Shown here in pieces: positions 6,801 to 15,285 of a stretch of 22,362 bases of DNA (the first letter of the stretch is position 1; each line of letters starts with the position of its first letter). Under the pieces are notes generated by a model. The model was not told where the DNA came from and did not search any database. It saw nothing but the letters and a program-made list of their open reading frames with translations. Origin of the DNA: Ectothiorhodospiraceae bacterium. Lineage in GTDB: Bacteria > Pseudomonadota > Gammaproteobacteria > Thiohalomonadales > Thiohalomonadaceae. The stretch is taken from contig SLDE01000190.1 of assembly GCA_007125455.1 (NCBI GenBank), positions 1-22,362 of the forward strand, given 5' to 3'. The translations under genes were made by a program, and so were the position numbers.

Positions 6801-7323
6801 CCTGTGCTTGTGCCATTGCGGCCTGACGCACCGGCTCGGAGAACATGTCATAACCCAGGGCGCGCTGGTTGCGCCCATCGAAGGGCTCCAGGTAGAGGAT
6901 CGCGCTATAGAGCTCACGCTCCCCCTCCGGCCAGACCCGATAGTCGGGGAAGCCCTGGGCACGGACTGTCGCGGTGTGGGCGTCCAGGGCCTCGGGGCGG
7001 AGCAACAGGCTAACGCCGAGCCCCTGTATAGCCGCAATACTTTCCGAGGCACCCAGGATCTCGCCATAATTGCGCCACTCCTCACGTGTCACCTCCTCCG
7101 AGCCATAGAACAGACCGGACGCACCGCGCAAAACCAGGGCATAGGCGCGCAAGCGCTCATCAATGCGCAGGGTCACCTGATCGGCAGCAAAGGCAAAGTG
7201 CTTAACGGCATCCTCTTCCAGCTGCCCCTTCAGCTTCGCGGCGGCGTAAAACGAAAGCGCAAGCCCAGCGATGAGAACCAACCAGGCGAGGCGGGACTGC
7301 TTGAGGCTATTGGAAGCGAGCAT
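3817..7323 (-). CDS. Membrane c-di-GMP enzyme: CHASE-PAS-PAS-GGDEF-EAL with C-terminal CZB-like zinc-binding domain
   Basis: About 1168 residues. After an N-terminal membrane segment (about 9-28) comes a periplasmic CHASE-type sensor (about 60-280, with YALVLRGASGLFYGSEEVTR and MYVPIYRKG), a second membrane helix (about 309-329), a coiled coil, two PAS domains (about 355-480 and 490-610), a GGDEF domain with intact RIGGDEF (near 698) and an EAL domain with intact EAL (near 828) and DDFGTGYSSL. Both catalytic signatures look complete, so it may make and break c-di-GMP. The last ~95 residues contain HSVWIDDIV (His1073), HQCRFDLW (Cys1099) and LHRQVHQVA (His1123, His1127), the His/Cys/HxxxH spacing of chemoreceptor zinc-binding (CZB) domains. 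Start 7323 is preferred over 7341 because AGGA lies 6 nt before it and a TATACT -10 box (7357-7352) leaves almost no leader before 7341. It is first in an operon with the disulfide oxidoreductase. Confidence 0.88.
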   Translation of the reverse strand: MLASNSLKQSRLAWLVLIAGLALSFYAAAKLKGQLEEDAVKHFAFAADQVTLRIDERLRAYALVLRGASGLFYGSEEVTREEWRNYGEILGASESIAAIQGLGVSLLLRPEALDAHTATVRAQGFPDYRVWPEGERELYSAILYLEPFDGRNQRALGYDMFSEPVRQAAMAQAQDTGRAALSGKLALVQEPEVDVQAGTVMYVPIYRKGMPLETIEQRRAALYGWSYSPFRMHDLMRDILSDWETLEQDAVGIRIYDDLSAPQNLLFANYEYGVETHRPFAQRREIDFNGTRWQLAFDHLYSGGVTYLPVWSTLIAGLLLSGLLFALMLSMTNTQRRAERIAEQLTAMIRVREQDLSRMLERFNTVTSRIPGAVYEYRLYPDGRSCFPYASEGMRLVYGITPQEVMDDATPMFNVIHPDDREGVTASLKASAETLTPWREEYRTRLADGRELWVRGEAVPHREDDGSILWYGVITDITVRRESEQALHTINEENQRFREALDHVASFIYMKDPQSRYTYANRITLTRFGCTLESLPGSDDTRFFSASTARRLRAIDRRVLHGEHTSEEVETVDTDGQSRVYLEIKTPIFAQDNTEQVVGILGISTDITAIKDHQRQLEHVAHYDALTNLPNRVLLADRLQQAMAQALRRKQHLAVVFLDLDGFKVVNDRHGHAAGDEMLMNIAARMRAVLREGDTLSRIGGDEFVAVLQDLPDIPSCVPMLTRLLDAAALPVTIEGQDLHVTASLGLTLYPQDEPVEAEQLMRQADQAMYQAKLAGRGRYHVFDAAHDRSVRIHHESQDRLAKALKADEFVLYYQPKVNMRLGKVVGAEALIRWRHPERGLLSPAEFLPMIEDHPLAVEMGDWVIRTALAQVADWQRQGRLIPVSVNIGAMQLRQANFPERLEEMLAAEPEVLPGAFELEVLETSALGDLAQVSSLLERCRSLGVAVSLDDFGTGYSSLTYLKRLPAGTVKMDQSFVRDILADPDDLAILEGVLSLAGAFNRQVIAEGVETIAHGDMLLRIGCDLAQGYGIARPMPADELLLWAGRWQPPAHWAQIRHLTREALPLLYAGIAHSVWIDDIVDALKKGLQDRPPLDIHQCRFDLWLQRSGYHNEPGFGPIDMLHRQVHQVAQNLYELQDSGHHEEAMQGVAQLYALRERLLAKLNAYID

Positions 7324-7468
7324 TTGGCATCCTGCGAACATGTATCGCTCGAGTATAGCCCTTTTAACTCAACGCGCTTTTTAGCCCGAACGCGACGACG
7401 CGCGCCATTGTTGTCGTTTCGACCATCATGGTGGCCATGGGCCTGCCCTATCAGGCTGTTATTCCCGG

Positions 7469-8602
7469 CTAGCGATACTGGCGCAGATAAAGCCGCTCGA
7501 AAAAACGCTTGGCAAAATGGAATAGACGGCAGGGCGGCAACACCAGCGAGCGCTTGGGGGTGCGCAGTACCAGCATGCCCTTGTTGAGGCTGTCGACGAT
7601 ACACATCAGCTCGATCTTGAAGCGGGCATCGGAGGGGCGACCATCCAGATCGGCGAGCAGATTGGTGACCGCCGCCTTGGCCTGCAGATCGGCCATGTGG
7701 GCCTGCTTGGGCATCCATTCGGGGCCTTCGAAACTGCCCGAATCGCCCGCCACGTAGACCTTGTCGAAACCGGGCACGCGACAGTCGCCCCCGGCCTTGA
7801 TCAACCCGCCCTCGGAGCGCGGCAGGGTGGAATTGTCGAACCAGGCGTTGCCGGTCATGCCCGGCATAAAGAGGATCAGATCGGCGGCAAACTCGCCGCC
7901 CTCGGTGATCACCTTGTCGGCCTCGAAGCCCTTCATCTTGTGACCCAGGTGGGTGTCGATACCGCGCTTGGCCATGGTATTAAGCAGGCCCTTGACCGCA
8001 TTGGGGCCAAGGCGTTTGCCGGGCTCCGGGGCCGGGTTGAAAAACACCAGCTTGAACTTGTCCCGTCGTCCCTGCTGGCGCAGCAGGGTGTCGATGCCGA
8101 ACAGGAATTCAAACATCGGCCCACCGCGCATCGCCGAGGGTTCCTTGGGGTTGCCGCCGAAACCGATGGCGATGGTGCCACCGTCCATCTCCTTGAGACG
8201 GTCGCGGATCTTCACTGCGGCGGCGATCCCCTCGCAGGGGGTAATAGCGTGTTCGATACCGGGCAGTTTCTTGATGAAGCGCCCGCCGGAGGCGATGATC
8301 AGCGCATCGTTGTGGATGCTGCCCGCATCGGTATGCACGGTGCGCCCGTCCTCGCTCAGGCCAGTGACCTCGCCCTGCACGTGACTGACCTTCATGCGGT
8401 TGAAGAAGTTCTCCAGCGGGATGGCCAGGTCCTCCGGCTGACGCAGCCCGGCGGGGATCCAGATCAGGCTGGGCAGGAAAACGAATTCGGCACGGGGGCT
8501 GATCACGGTGATCACCGCGCGGTCGTTTTGCTTACGGATGGACTGTACGGCGGTGAGCGCGGCAAAGCCGCTGCCGATAATGGTGATCTTGGGGTGGCTC
8601 AT
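7469..8602 (-). CDS. Sulfide:quinone oxidoreductase-like FAD-dependent oxidoreductase
   Basis: A 377-residue flavoprotein beginning MSHPKITIIGSGFAALTAVQ (FAD-binding GxGxxA fold), with FVFLPSLIWIPAG, LIIASGG, VYVAGDSGSFEGPEWMPKQAHMADLQA and a basic amphipathic C-terminus (FHFAKRFFERLYLRQYR), the layout of the SQR/flavocytochrome c sulfide dehydrogenase/NDH-2 superfamily that binds the membrane peripherally. Cysteines are at 123 (TPCEG), 274, 334 (ELMCIVDSLNKGM) and 358. Cys123 and Cys334 align by eye with two of the SQR redox cysteines, but the middle one, expected near GFGGNPKEPSAMRGG (147-161), is missing. Sulfide oxidation to the quinone pool is therefore possible but not secured. Its ATG (8602) overlaps the acpS stop by 4 nt (ATGA), so it is cotranscribed with pdxJ-acpS. 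A longer in-frame extension upstream is only the overlap with acpS. Confidence 0.78.
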   Translation of the reverse strand: MSHPKITIIGSGFAALTAVQSIRKQNDRAVITVISPRAEFVFLPSLIWIPAGLRQPEDLAIPLENFFNRMKVSHVQGEVTGLSEDGRTVHTDAGSIHNDALIIASGGRFIKKLPGIEHAITPCEGIAAAVKIRDRLKEMDGGTIAIGFGGNPKEPSAMRGGPMFEFLFGIDTLLRQQGRRDKFKLVFFNPAPEPGKRLGPNAVKGLLNTMAKRGIDTHLGHKMKGFEADKVITEGGEFAADLILFMPGMTGNAWFDNSTLPRSEGGLIKAGGDCRVPGFDKVYVAGDSGSFEGPEWMPKQAHMADLQAKAAVTNLLADLDGRPSDARFKIELMCIVDSLNKGMLVLRTPKRSLVLPPCRLFHFAKRFFERLYLRQYR

Positions 8603-8991
8603 GGTGATGATGTCCCTCGTGTCAGGGTAACAAAGGCGATGGCGTAGTCCTGCTCGTCGGAGATGGAGAGGTGGCTCTCCCCTACCCCATGCGCGAGGCA
8701 AAAGCTCGCCGCATGGCCGTGAAAGGATAACAAGGGGCGACCGTGGGCGTCATGCACCACGGCGATGTGTTGCAGGCTCAGCCCGCCGCTGAAGCCGGTG
8801 CCCAGGGCCTTGGCGGCGGCCTCTTTGGCGGCAAAGCGTTTGGCCAAAAAGCGGGCCGGTTTGGCACTCGCGGCATAGGCGGGGCGCTCCGGTGCGGCGA
8901 GGATGCGTTCGGCAAAGCGCTCACCGTGGCGGGCCAGTGCGCGTTCGATACGGGCGATGGCCACGATATCTGTGCCGATACCAAAGATCAC
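8599..8991 (-). CDS. acpS: Holo-[acyl-carrier-protein] synthase
   Basis: 130 residues, starting with GTG: GIGTDIVAIARIE with the Mg-binding Asp8, and FLAKRFAAKEAAAKALGTG with Glu57, the two signature blocks of AcpS. The enzyme transfers 4'-phosphopantetheine from CoA to a serine of apo-acyl-carrier protein, activating it for fatty acid synthesis. Length is normal for the family (about 125-130). The GTG start at 8991 overlaps the pdxJ stop by 4 nt (GTGA) and its own stop overlaps the SQR-like start by 4 nt, so three genes are tightly coupled. The pdxJ-acpS pairing is the standard order in gammaproteobacteria. Confidence 0.95.
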   Translation of the reverse strand: MIFGIGTDIVAIARIERALARHGERFAERILAAPERPAYAASAKPARFLAKRFAAKEAAAKALGTGFSGGLSLQHIAVVHDAHGRPLLSFHGHAASFCLAHGVGESHLSISDEQDYAIAFVTLTRGTSSP

Positions 8992-9728
8992 CGCCGCGCC
9001 TCAACCATAATCCGCTTCATCTCACTCACCGCCTCGGGCAGCCCACTGAACACCGCCTGGGCGATGATCGCATGGCCAATGTTCAACTCGGTGATGCCGG
9101 GGATGCGGGCAATGGCAGCGGTGTTGTGGTAGTGCAGGCCGTGACCGGCATTGACCTGTAGGCCCGCCTTAAGCCCCCACCCCACCGCCTGCTCGATGCG
9201 GGCCAGTTCGGCGGCCTGCTCGGCAGGGCTGGCGGCATCGGCGTAGTGACCGGTGTGGATCTCGATCGCCGGGGCACCACAGGCGGCGGCGGCCTCGATC
9301 TGATCCTGCTGCGCATCGATAAACAGCGAGACCTTGATCCCGGCAGCAGCCAAGCGGGTGCAGGCCGCCTTGACCCGCGCCTGTTGCCCGGCAACGTCCA
9401 GACCACCTTCGGTGGTCAGCTCCTCGCGCTTTTCCGGCACCAGGCAGCAGTCGGCGGGACGATACTTTTCCGCGATGGCGATCATCTCATCGGTGACCGC
9501 CATTTCCAGGTTCATGCGGGTCTGTAGCACCTGATGGATCATCGCCACGTCACGCTCCTGAATGTGGCGACGGTCCTCGCGCAGATGGATGGTGATACTG
9601 TCGGCCCCGGACTGTTCGGCCAACAATGCCGCCTGCACCGGCTCTGGATAGCGGGTGCCTCGCGCCTGGCGCAAGGTGGCCACGTGGTCGATGTTCACGC
9701 CCAGAAGGATCTCGTCACTCTTGTTCAA
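8988..9728 (-). CDS. pdxJ: Pyridoxine 5'-phosphate synthase
   Basis: About 246 residues. LLGVNIDHVATLRQARG opens the TIM barrel, followed by ITIHLREDRRHIQ, the conserved CLVPEKREELTTEGG and HTGHYA, and a C-terminal LNIGHAIIAQAVFSGL, all hallmark PdxJ motifs. The enzyme condenses 3-amino-2-oxopropyl phosphate with 1-deoxyxylulose 5-phosphate in the DXP-dependent vitamin B6 pathway. The start is taken as TTG at 9728 (residues NKSDEILLGV follow) because GGAG lies 8 nt upstream and this places the first strand at the family-typical position; the in-frame ATG at 9776 would add 16 residues that resemble nothing in the family and lacks a ribosome binding site. It is separated from recO by a hairpin element, so it may have its own promoter (a CATAAT box lies at 9767-9762 on the minus strand without a convincing -35). 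Confidence 0.93.
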   Translation of the reverse strand: MNKSDEILLGVNIDHVATLRQARGTRYPEPVQAALLAEQSGADSITIHLREDRRHIQERDVAMIHQVLQTRMNLEMAVTDEMIAIAEKYRPADCCLVPEKREELTTEGGLDVAGQQARVKAACTRLAAAGIKVSLFIDAQQDQIEAAAACGAPAIEIHTGHYADAASPAEQAAELARIEQAVGWGLKAGLQVNAGHGLHYHNTAAIARIPGITELNIGHAIIAQAVFSGLPEAVSEMKRIMVEARR

Positions 9729-9779
9729 TTGTTTGGCTCCGAAGATTTCTACTACAAAAACATTATGCAAAGTCAAAAA

Positions 9780-9856
9780 ACGGCGAATCGTAACTGCTCG
9801 CCCCCTTTATCCCCTCTCCCCTCAAGGGGAGAGGGGGCGAGTAGATACGGCGAATC
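9780..9856. repeat. Short hairpin element flanked by a 10-bp direct repeat, between recO and pdxJ
   Basis: The sequence ACGGCGAATC occurs at 9780-9789 and again at 9847-9856. Between them lies a GC-rich palindrome: CCCCTCTCCCCT (9811-9822), a 2-nt loop and AGGGGAGAGGGG (9825-9836), with a further near-match of CTGCTCGCCCCC (9794-9805) to GGGGGCGAGTAG (9833-9844). This looks like a small REP/mini-element insertion with a target duplication. It follows the recO stop in the direction of recO transcription's downstream gene and could also act as a terminator or RNA-stabilising hairpin; the T-run TTTTTT on the minus strand (9780-9775) is about 31 nt beyond the core stem, too far for a standard terminator. 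Confidence 0.55.
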
Positions 9857-10578
9857 TATTTACTACCCATGCTCTGAAATAGGCCTCGACTAGCCAAGGG
9901 CTTGGGGCCTAGTTGGCTCGCCAGGGAATAACGCAGCAGTTGCTTGGCCTCGCGTAGCGTCTCGGGGGCCGCTTCGTCCAGCGGCCACTGGCCCTCACTC
10001 AGGGCCAGCAGGCTACGTCCGTGAATGGGGATCCCCTCGGCCTGCCCAGCCGGAATGGGGCCTCGCTCCGGGACGTAGACATAATCCTCCATCGGCGCGA
10101 TCGGCTCGCCATCGAGTGCGTTATGCCCAAGGATCAAACCATAGCCCAGTTGCTCAAGCAACTGGCACTCGAACAGGCGCAGGCTCCACTCCAACTGCTC
10201 TCCCAATTGCAGGCGGGCCAGGGTCAACTGGTAGCTGTGAAACAGTTCAGGATGTGGATCGTGACGCTGCAGCAGGCGCACCAACAATTCGTTAAGGTAA
10301 AACCCGCTGATCAACGCCGTACCCAGCAGCGGGAAGACCTTGCCGCCGGGCTCTGCATCGGTGAGGGTGTGCAGCTCCCCTCGCCCGCGCCATGACAACA
10401 GCAGCGGTTGAAAGGCTTGCAGCAGGGCGGCACGGGAGGAGCGCCGCCCCCGCACCCCCTTGGCGACCAGCCCCTGGCGACCACTGACTGCACCAAATAC
10501 CTCGATCAGCAGACTGGTGTCGCGCCAGGGCGTGCGGTGCAACACGAAACTCGGCTCAAGGTTTACCTTGGTCGACAT
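9856..10578 (-). CDS. recO: DNA repair protein RecO
   Basis: 240 residues, the usual length. The N-terminal OB fold is evident in PSFVLHRTPWRDTSLLIEVFGAVSGRQGLVAKGVRGRRS, followed by ALLQAFQPLLLSWRGRGELHTLTDAE and the helical part FYLNELLVRLLQRHDPHPELFHSYQ, all standard RecO blocks. RecO anneals single strands and works with RecR to load RecA onto SSB-coated DNA in the RecFOR pathway. The cysteine cluster of zinc-binding RecO proteins is not present, as in E. coli. It follows era after 33 nt, in the conserved rnc-era-recO order. The ATG at 10578 has AAGCGGG just upstream. The TAG stop coincides with one copy of the 10-bp direct repeat around the following hairpin. Confidence 0.93.
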   Translation of the reverse strand: MSTKVNLEPSFVLHRTPWRDTSLLIEVFGAVSGRQGLVAKGVRGRRSSRAALLQAFQPLLLSWRGRGELHTLTDAEPGGKVFPLLGTALISGFYLNELLVRLLQRHDPHPELFHSYQLTLARLQLGEQLEWSLRLFECQLLEQLGYGLILGHNALDGEPIAPMEDYVYVPERGPIPAGQAEGIPIHGRSLLALSEGQWPLDEAAPETLREAKQLLRYSLASQLGPKPLASRGLFQSMGSK

Positions 10579-10611
10579 CAGCCCGCTTACCTATCCGGCC
10601 AAGCGATACGG

Positions 10612-11532
10612 CTAGAGTTCATCCCGATAGCCAAGGCTGTTGAGTAGTCGCTCGTTGTCGGACCACCCCTCCTTGACCTTGACCCAACACTCCAAAAAGA
10701 CCTTTTGTTCGAAGAGCTTTTCCATGTCGATGCGTGCCTGTTGCCCCACCGACTTGAGCCGCTCCCCGCCCTTGCCGATAACGATCTTCTTCTGGCTCTG
10801 GCGCTCGACCCAGATCAGTGCGGCAATACGCAATAGACCGTTATCGTCCTTGAAATGCTCGATCTCTACGGTGGAGGCATAGGGCAGCTCCTTGCCCAGG
10901 GAGCGAAACAGCTTTTCCCGCACGATCTCGGCGGCCAGAAATCGTTCGGAGCGGTCGGTGATGTAGTCTTCGGGGAAGATGGCATCGCCCTCACTCAAGC
11001 TGTCGTACACCAGCTTATCAAGCTGTGCGAGGTTGACCCCTTTCAAGGCGGACACCGGCACCACGGCAGCAAATGCCATCTTTTCGGAGAGCTTTTGGAT
11101 GATCGGTAACAGGCGCTCCTTGTCGGGGATCCGATCGACCTTGTTGATCACCAGCACCACCGGGGCGGACTGCTGCTGAAGACGACGCAGGACGCTCTCG
11201 TCCTCCTCGTCCCAGTGGACTGCCTCGACCACGAAGAAGACCATATCCACCGCCTCGATGCTGCTGTGGGCGGAGCGATTTAGATAGCGGTTCATCGCCG
11301 ACTTGGCATTCAGATGCAGACCGGGAGTGTCGATAAAGATCGCCTGGTAGTCTGCCTCGGTCTTGATGCCGAGGATGCGGTGGCGGGTGGTCTGCGGCTT
11401 ATTGGAGGTAATGCTGATCTTTTGTCCGAGGATATGGTTCATCAAGGTCGACTTGCCCACGTTGGGACGGCCAACGATGGCGATAAAACCACTGCGAAAC
11501 GGGGTATTGCCTTCAGTCATTGGATTACTCAT
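10612..11532 (-). CDS. era: GTPase Era
   Basis: About 306 residues. GTPase motifs in order: GFIAIVGRPNVGKSTLMN (G1), ITSNKPQTTRHR (G2/switch I), FIDTPGLH (G3), VINKVDRI (G4) and VPVSALKG (G5), then the C-terminal KH domain with EREFL-type block replaced by WVERQSQKKIVIGKGGERLK and the closing CWVKVKEGWSDNERLLNSLGY. Era binds the 3' end of 16S rRNA and assists assembly of the small ribosomal subunit. Two starts are possible: ATG 11532, overlapping the rnc stop by 8 nt with GGAG 10 nt upstream, and ATG 11520, just after the rnc stop with only a weak GAG. The first is chosen on the ribosome binding site; the second gives a length closer to E. coli (301). Confidence 0.95.
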   Translation of the reverse strand: MSNPMTEGNTPFRSGFIAIVGRPNVGKSTLMNHILGQKISITSNKPQTTRHRILGIKTEADYQAIFIDTPGLHLNAKSAMNRYLNRSAHSSIEAVDMVFFVVEAVHWDEEDESVLRRLQQQSAPVVLVINKVDRIPDKERLLPIIQKLSEKMAFAAVVPVSALKGVNLAQLDKLVYDSLSEGDAIFPEDYITDRSERFLAAEIVREKLFRSLGKELPYASTVEIEHFKDDNGLLRIAALIWVERQSQKKIVIGKGGERLKSVGQQARIDMEKLFEQKVFLECWVKVKEGWSDNERLLNSLGYRDEL

Positions 11533-12196
11533 TCTCAATCCGCTCCAGGATCTGCGCTGCGGCGGCCTGCTCGGCCTTGCGGCGGCTGTTGCCTTCGGCG
11601 GTGGCCCCATGGCCCAGTGCCTCGACAGTGCAGCGAACGGTAAATGTTTGGGCGTGGGACTTGCCTGCGATATGACTCACTTCATAGTCGGGCAAGGGTA
11701 GCGAGCGCGACTGCAGAAACTCCTGCAGGCGTGTTTTTGGATCTTTCAGTGCCTTGGCCGGGTTCACCCTGTCGAGTCGTTCGTCGAACAAACGCAGGAT
11801 CAGCGCGCGGGCCGGTTCGATCCCGGCCTCGCGGTATACAGCTCCGATGATCGCCTCCATCGCGTCGGCAAGGATCGACTCACGGCGAAAACCGCCACTC
11901 TTCAACTCGCCTGAGCCCAGGCGCAGATAGTCCCCCAGGGAGAGATCGAGTGCCATGGCGGCCAGCGTCTCGCCCTTGACCAGCGAGGCACGAATACGAC
12001 TGAGCCGCCCCTCGTCGATATCACTGAAGCGGTTGAACAACTCTGCCGAAATGACAAAGCTCAGGATGGCATCACCGAGAAACTCCAGGCGCTCGTAGTT
12101 ATCCCCACCGGCACTGCGGTGGGTCAAGGCCTGTTGCAGCAGACTCAGGTCAGTAAACTCATATCCCAGCGCTCGACACAGTCGGCTGTAGTCCAT
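11525..12196 (-). CDS. rnc: Ribonuclease III
   Basis: About 223 residues. The RNase III signature NYERLEFLGDAILSF holds the first metal-binding acidic residues, and ESILADAMEAIIGAVYREAG gives the second acidic cluster; the C-terminal part (PKTRLQEFLQSRSLPLPDYEV to EGNSRRKAEQAAAAQILERI) is the double-stranded RNA-binding domain. The enzyme cuts double-stranded RNA in rRNA maturation and mRNA decay. ATG 12196 overlaps the TGA stop of the preceding DUF4845 gene by one base (TGATG); a GTG at 12199 directly before it would add one residue and give a GTGA overlap. Position between DUF4845 and era is the conserved order. Confidence 0.95.
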   Translation of the reverse strand: MDYSRLCRALGYEFTDLSLLQQALTHRSAGGDNYERLEFLGDAILSFVISAELFNRFSDIDEGRLSRIRASLVKGETLAAMALDLSLGDYLRLGSGELKSGGFRRESILADAMEAIIGAVYREAGIEPARALILRLFDERLDRVNPAKALKDPKTRLQEFLQSRSLPLPDYEVSHIAGKSHAQTFTVRCTVEALGHGATAEGNSRRKAEQAAAAQILERIENE

Positions 12197-12570
12197 CACC
12201 GGGCGCGCACCTGGCCTTGATGTTCAAATTCCATTACCAGGGAGATATTGGCGATATAGGGGGTACGTACCTCGTAGACGATGTCGATCAGGAAGTAATC
12301 ACCATCACGAACCACACTGATCGCATCATTGTCGAAATCACGGATATTGTTAATCCCGAAGCGGCGAGTAATGGCTTGGTGAACCTGGCTGGGGCGAGTG
12401 TAATTCGTTTCCACATCCTTCTCTACACTCTGCACCACCGAGCGTATCGCCATGCTCTCCATATAGGGAGGCAACAGCTTGAATAGCGTGTGCACAAACA
12501 TCGCCCCCAAAAGCACAGCAAAAACGATGCCGTACATACTCGCCCCGTGCTGATATCGCTGCAGTTTCAT
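12196..12570 (-). CDS. DUF4845 family membrane protein
   Basis: About 124 residues beginning MKLQRYQHGASMYG. One membrane helix (GIVFAVLLGAMFVHTLFKLLPPYM, about 13-36) follows a short basic N-terminus rather like that of a pilin, then a soluble domain with VVQSVEKDVETNYTRPSQVHQAITRRFGINNI and a strand-rich end FLIDIVYEVRTPYIANISLVMEFEH. This matches the uncharacterised DUF4845 family routinely found between lepB and rnc in gammaproteobacteria. No function is known to me; membrane location next to signal peptidase hints at an envelope role. Start 12570 is preferred over the longer frame because GGGG lies 7 nt upstream and it leaves 19 nt to lepB. Confidence 0.82.
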   Translation of the reverse strand: MKLQRYQHGASMYGIVFAVLLGAMFVHTLFKLLPPYMESMAIRSVVQSVEKDVETNYTRPSQVHQAITRRFGINNIRDFDNDAISVVRDGDYFLIDIVYEVRTPYIANISLVMEFEHQGQVRAR

Positions 12571-12589
12571 CCTGTTACCCCATCTGACG

Positions 12590-13419
12590 TTATTTGATTG
12601 TTGTGCCCAGGCGTTCCCAGGCAACCACTCGTTCCTTGCTCCAATCCCAGCTCATCCAGATCAGGAAGGCCTTGCCTACCAGGTGGTCCTCGGAGACACT
12701 ACCCCAAGCACGTGAATCGCTGCTGTTGTCGCGGTTATCACCCATGGTGAAATACTCTCCTTCGGGAACTACAAACTCGAAGTCCCCGCTGAAGTTGTGG
12801 TGGCCATTGGGCATGATGAGGATGTCGTACTCAACGCCCAGCAGGTCTTCGCGCATGCGCCGAGCGCCGGTCATCCGGCTCTCACTGCCCTCACCAACAA
12901 ACACGCCCACCGGCTCCTGCTCTGCACGCTCGCCATTGATGTAAAGCACCTTGTCCTGGTAGCGGATGTGATCACCCGGCACGCCCACCACCCTCTTAAT
13001 ATAGTCGATACGCGGGTCGACGGGGTAGCGAAACACCGCCACATCCCCCCGCTCAGGCTCACCAAGGGAGAGAAAACGGGTATTAAGCACTGGCAAGCGT
13101 AGCCCATAGGAGAACTTATTGACCAGGATGAAGTCGCCGACCAGCAGGGTCGGCATCATCGAACCGGAGGGGATGCGAAAGGGCTCTGCCACAAAGGAGC
13201 GTACCACCAGTACCAGCAGGATGATGGGAAAAAAGGAGCGCGACATGTCGATCAGGCTGGGCTCACGCACCTGCCGGGCGATCTCCTCCTCACCCACGCC
13301 CTTTTGCCGCAGTGCCTCGGCACGCTGACGACGCGCTTTGCCCCACCACAAAATGTCCATCAGCCAGATACCGCCGGTGGCAAAGGTCAGCAGTACCAGG
13401 ATCAGCGGAAAGTCCAAAG

Positions 13420-13423
<4 letters not shown>
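12590..13423 (-). CDS. lepB: Signal peptidase I
   Basis: 277 residues. Two membrane segments (about 5-27 and 62-77) precede the periplasmic catalytic domain. FRIPSGSMMPTLLVGDFILVNKF carries the nucleophile Ser88, RIDYIKRVVGVPGD the general base Lys143, and GEYFTMGDNRDNSSDSRAWGSV the conserved box E; all are characteristic of S26A signal peptidases. The enzyme removes signal peptides from exported preproteins at the periplasmic face of the inner membrane. The ATG at 13423 overlaps the lepA stop by 4 nt (ATGA), the standard lepA-lepB coupling. Confidence 0.96.
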
Positions 13424-15228
<1,805 letters not shown>

Positions 15229-15285
15229 AGGGCTCTGGCTTTTTGGTGGTTGGTGCATGAACAGAACCGCTGATTCTACCGTAGA

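Noticed and set aside
7342..7468. Nested small palindromes around CCATCATGGTGGCCATGG as a terminator for the SQR-like gene
   Set aside because: Stems are only 5-6 bp and no T-run follows on the minus strand.
6292..7587. Long open frame (431 codons) on the plus strand
   Set aside because: It lies antisense to the GGDEF-EAL gene and the end of the SQR-like gene, has no recognisable domain or ribosome binding site, and is expected from high-GC codon bias.
7697..8647. Open frame of 316 codons on the plus strand
   Set aside because: It is fully antisense to the SQR-like gene, whose protein motifs are unambiguous; the plus-strand translation has no family pattern.
9775..9836. Rho-independent terminator after recO
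   Set aside because: The GC-rich hairpin is real, but the T-run on the minus strand is about 31 nt beyond the stem, so standard termination is not supported.
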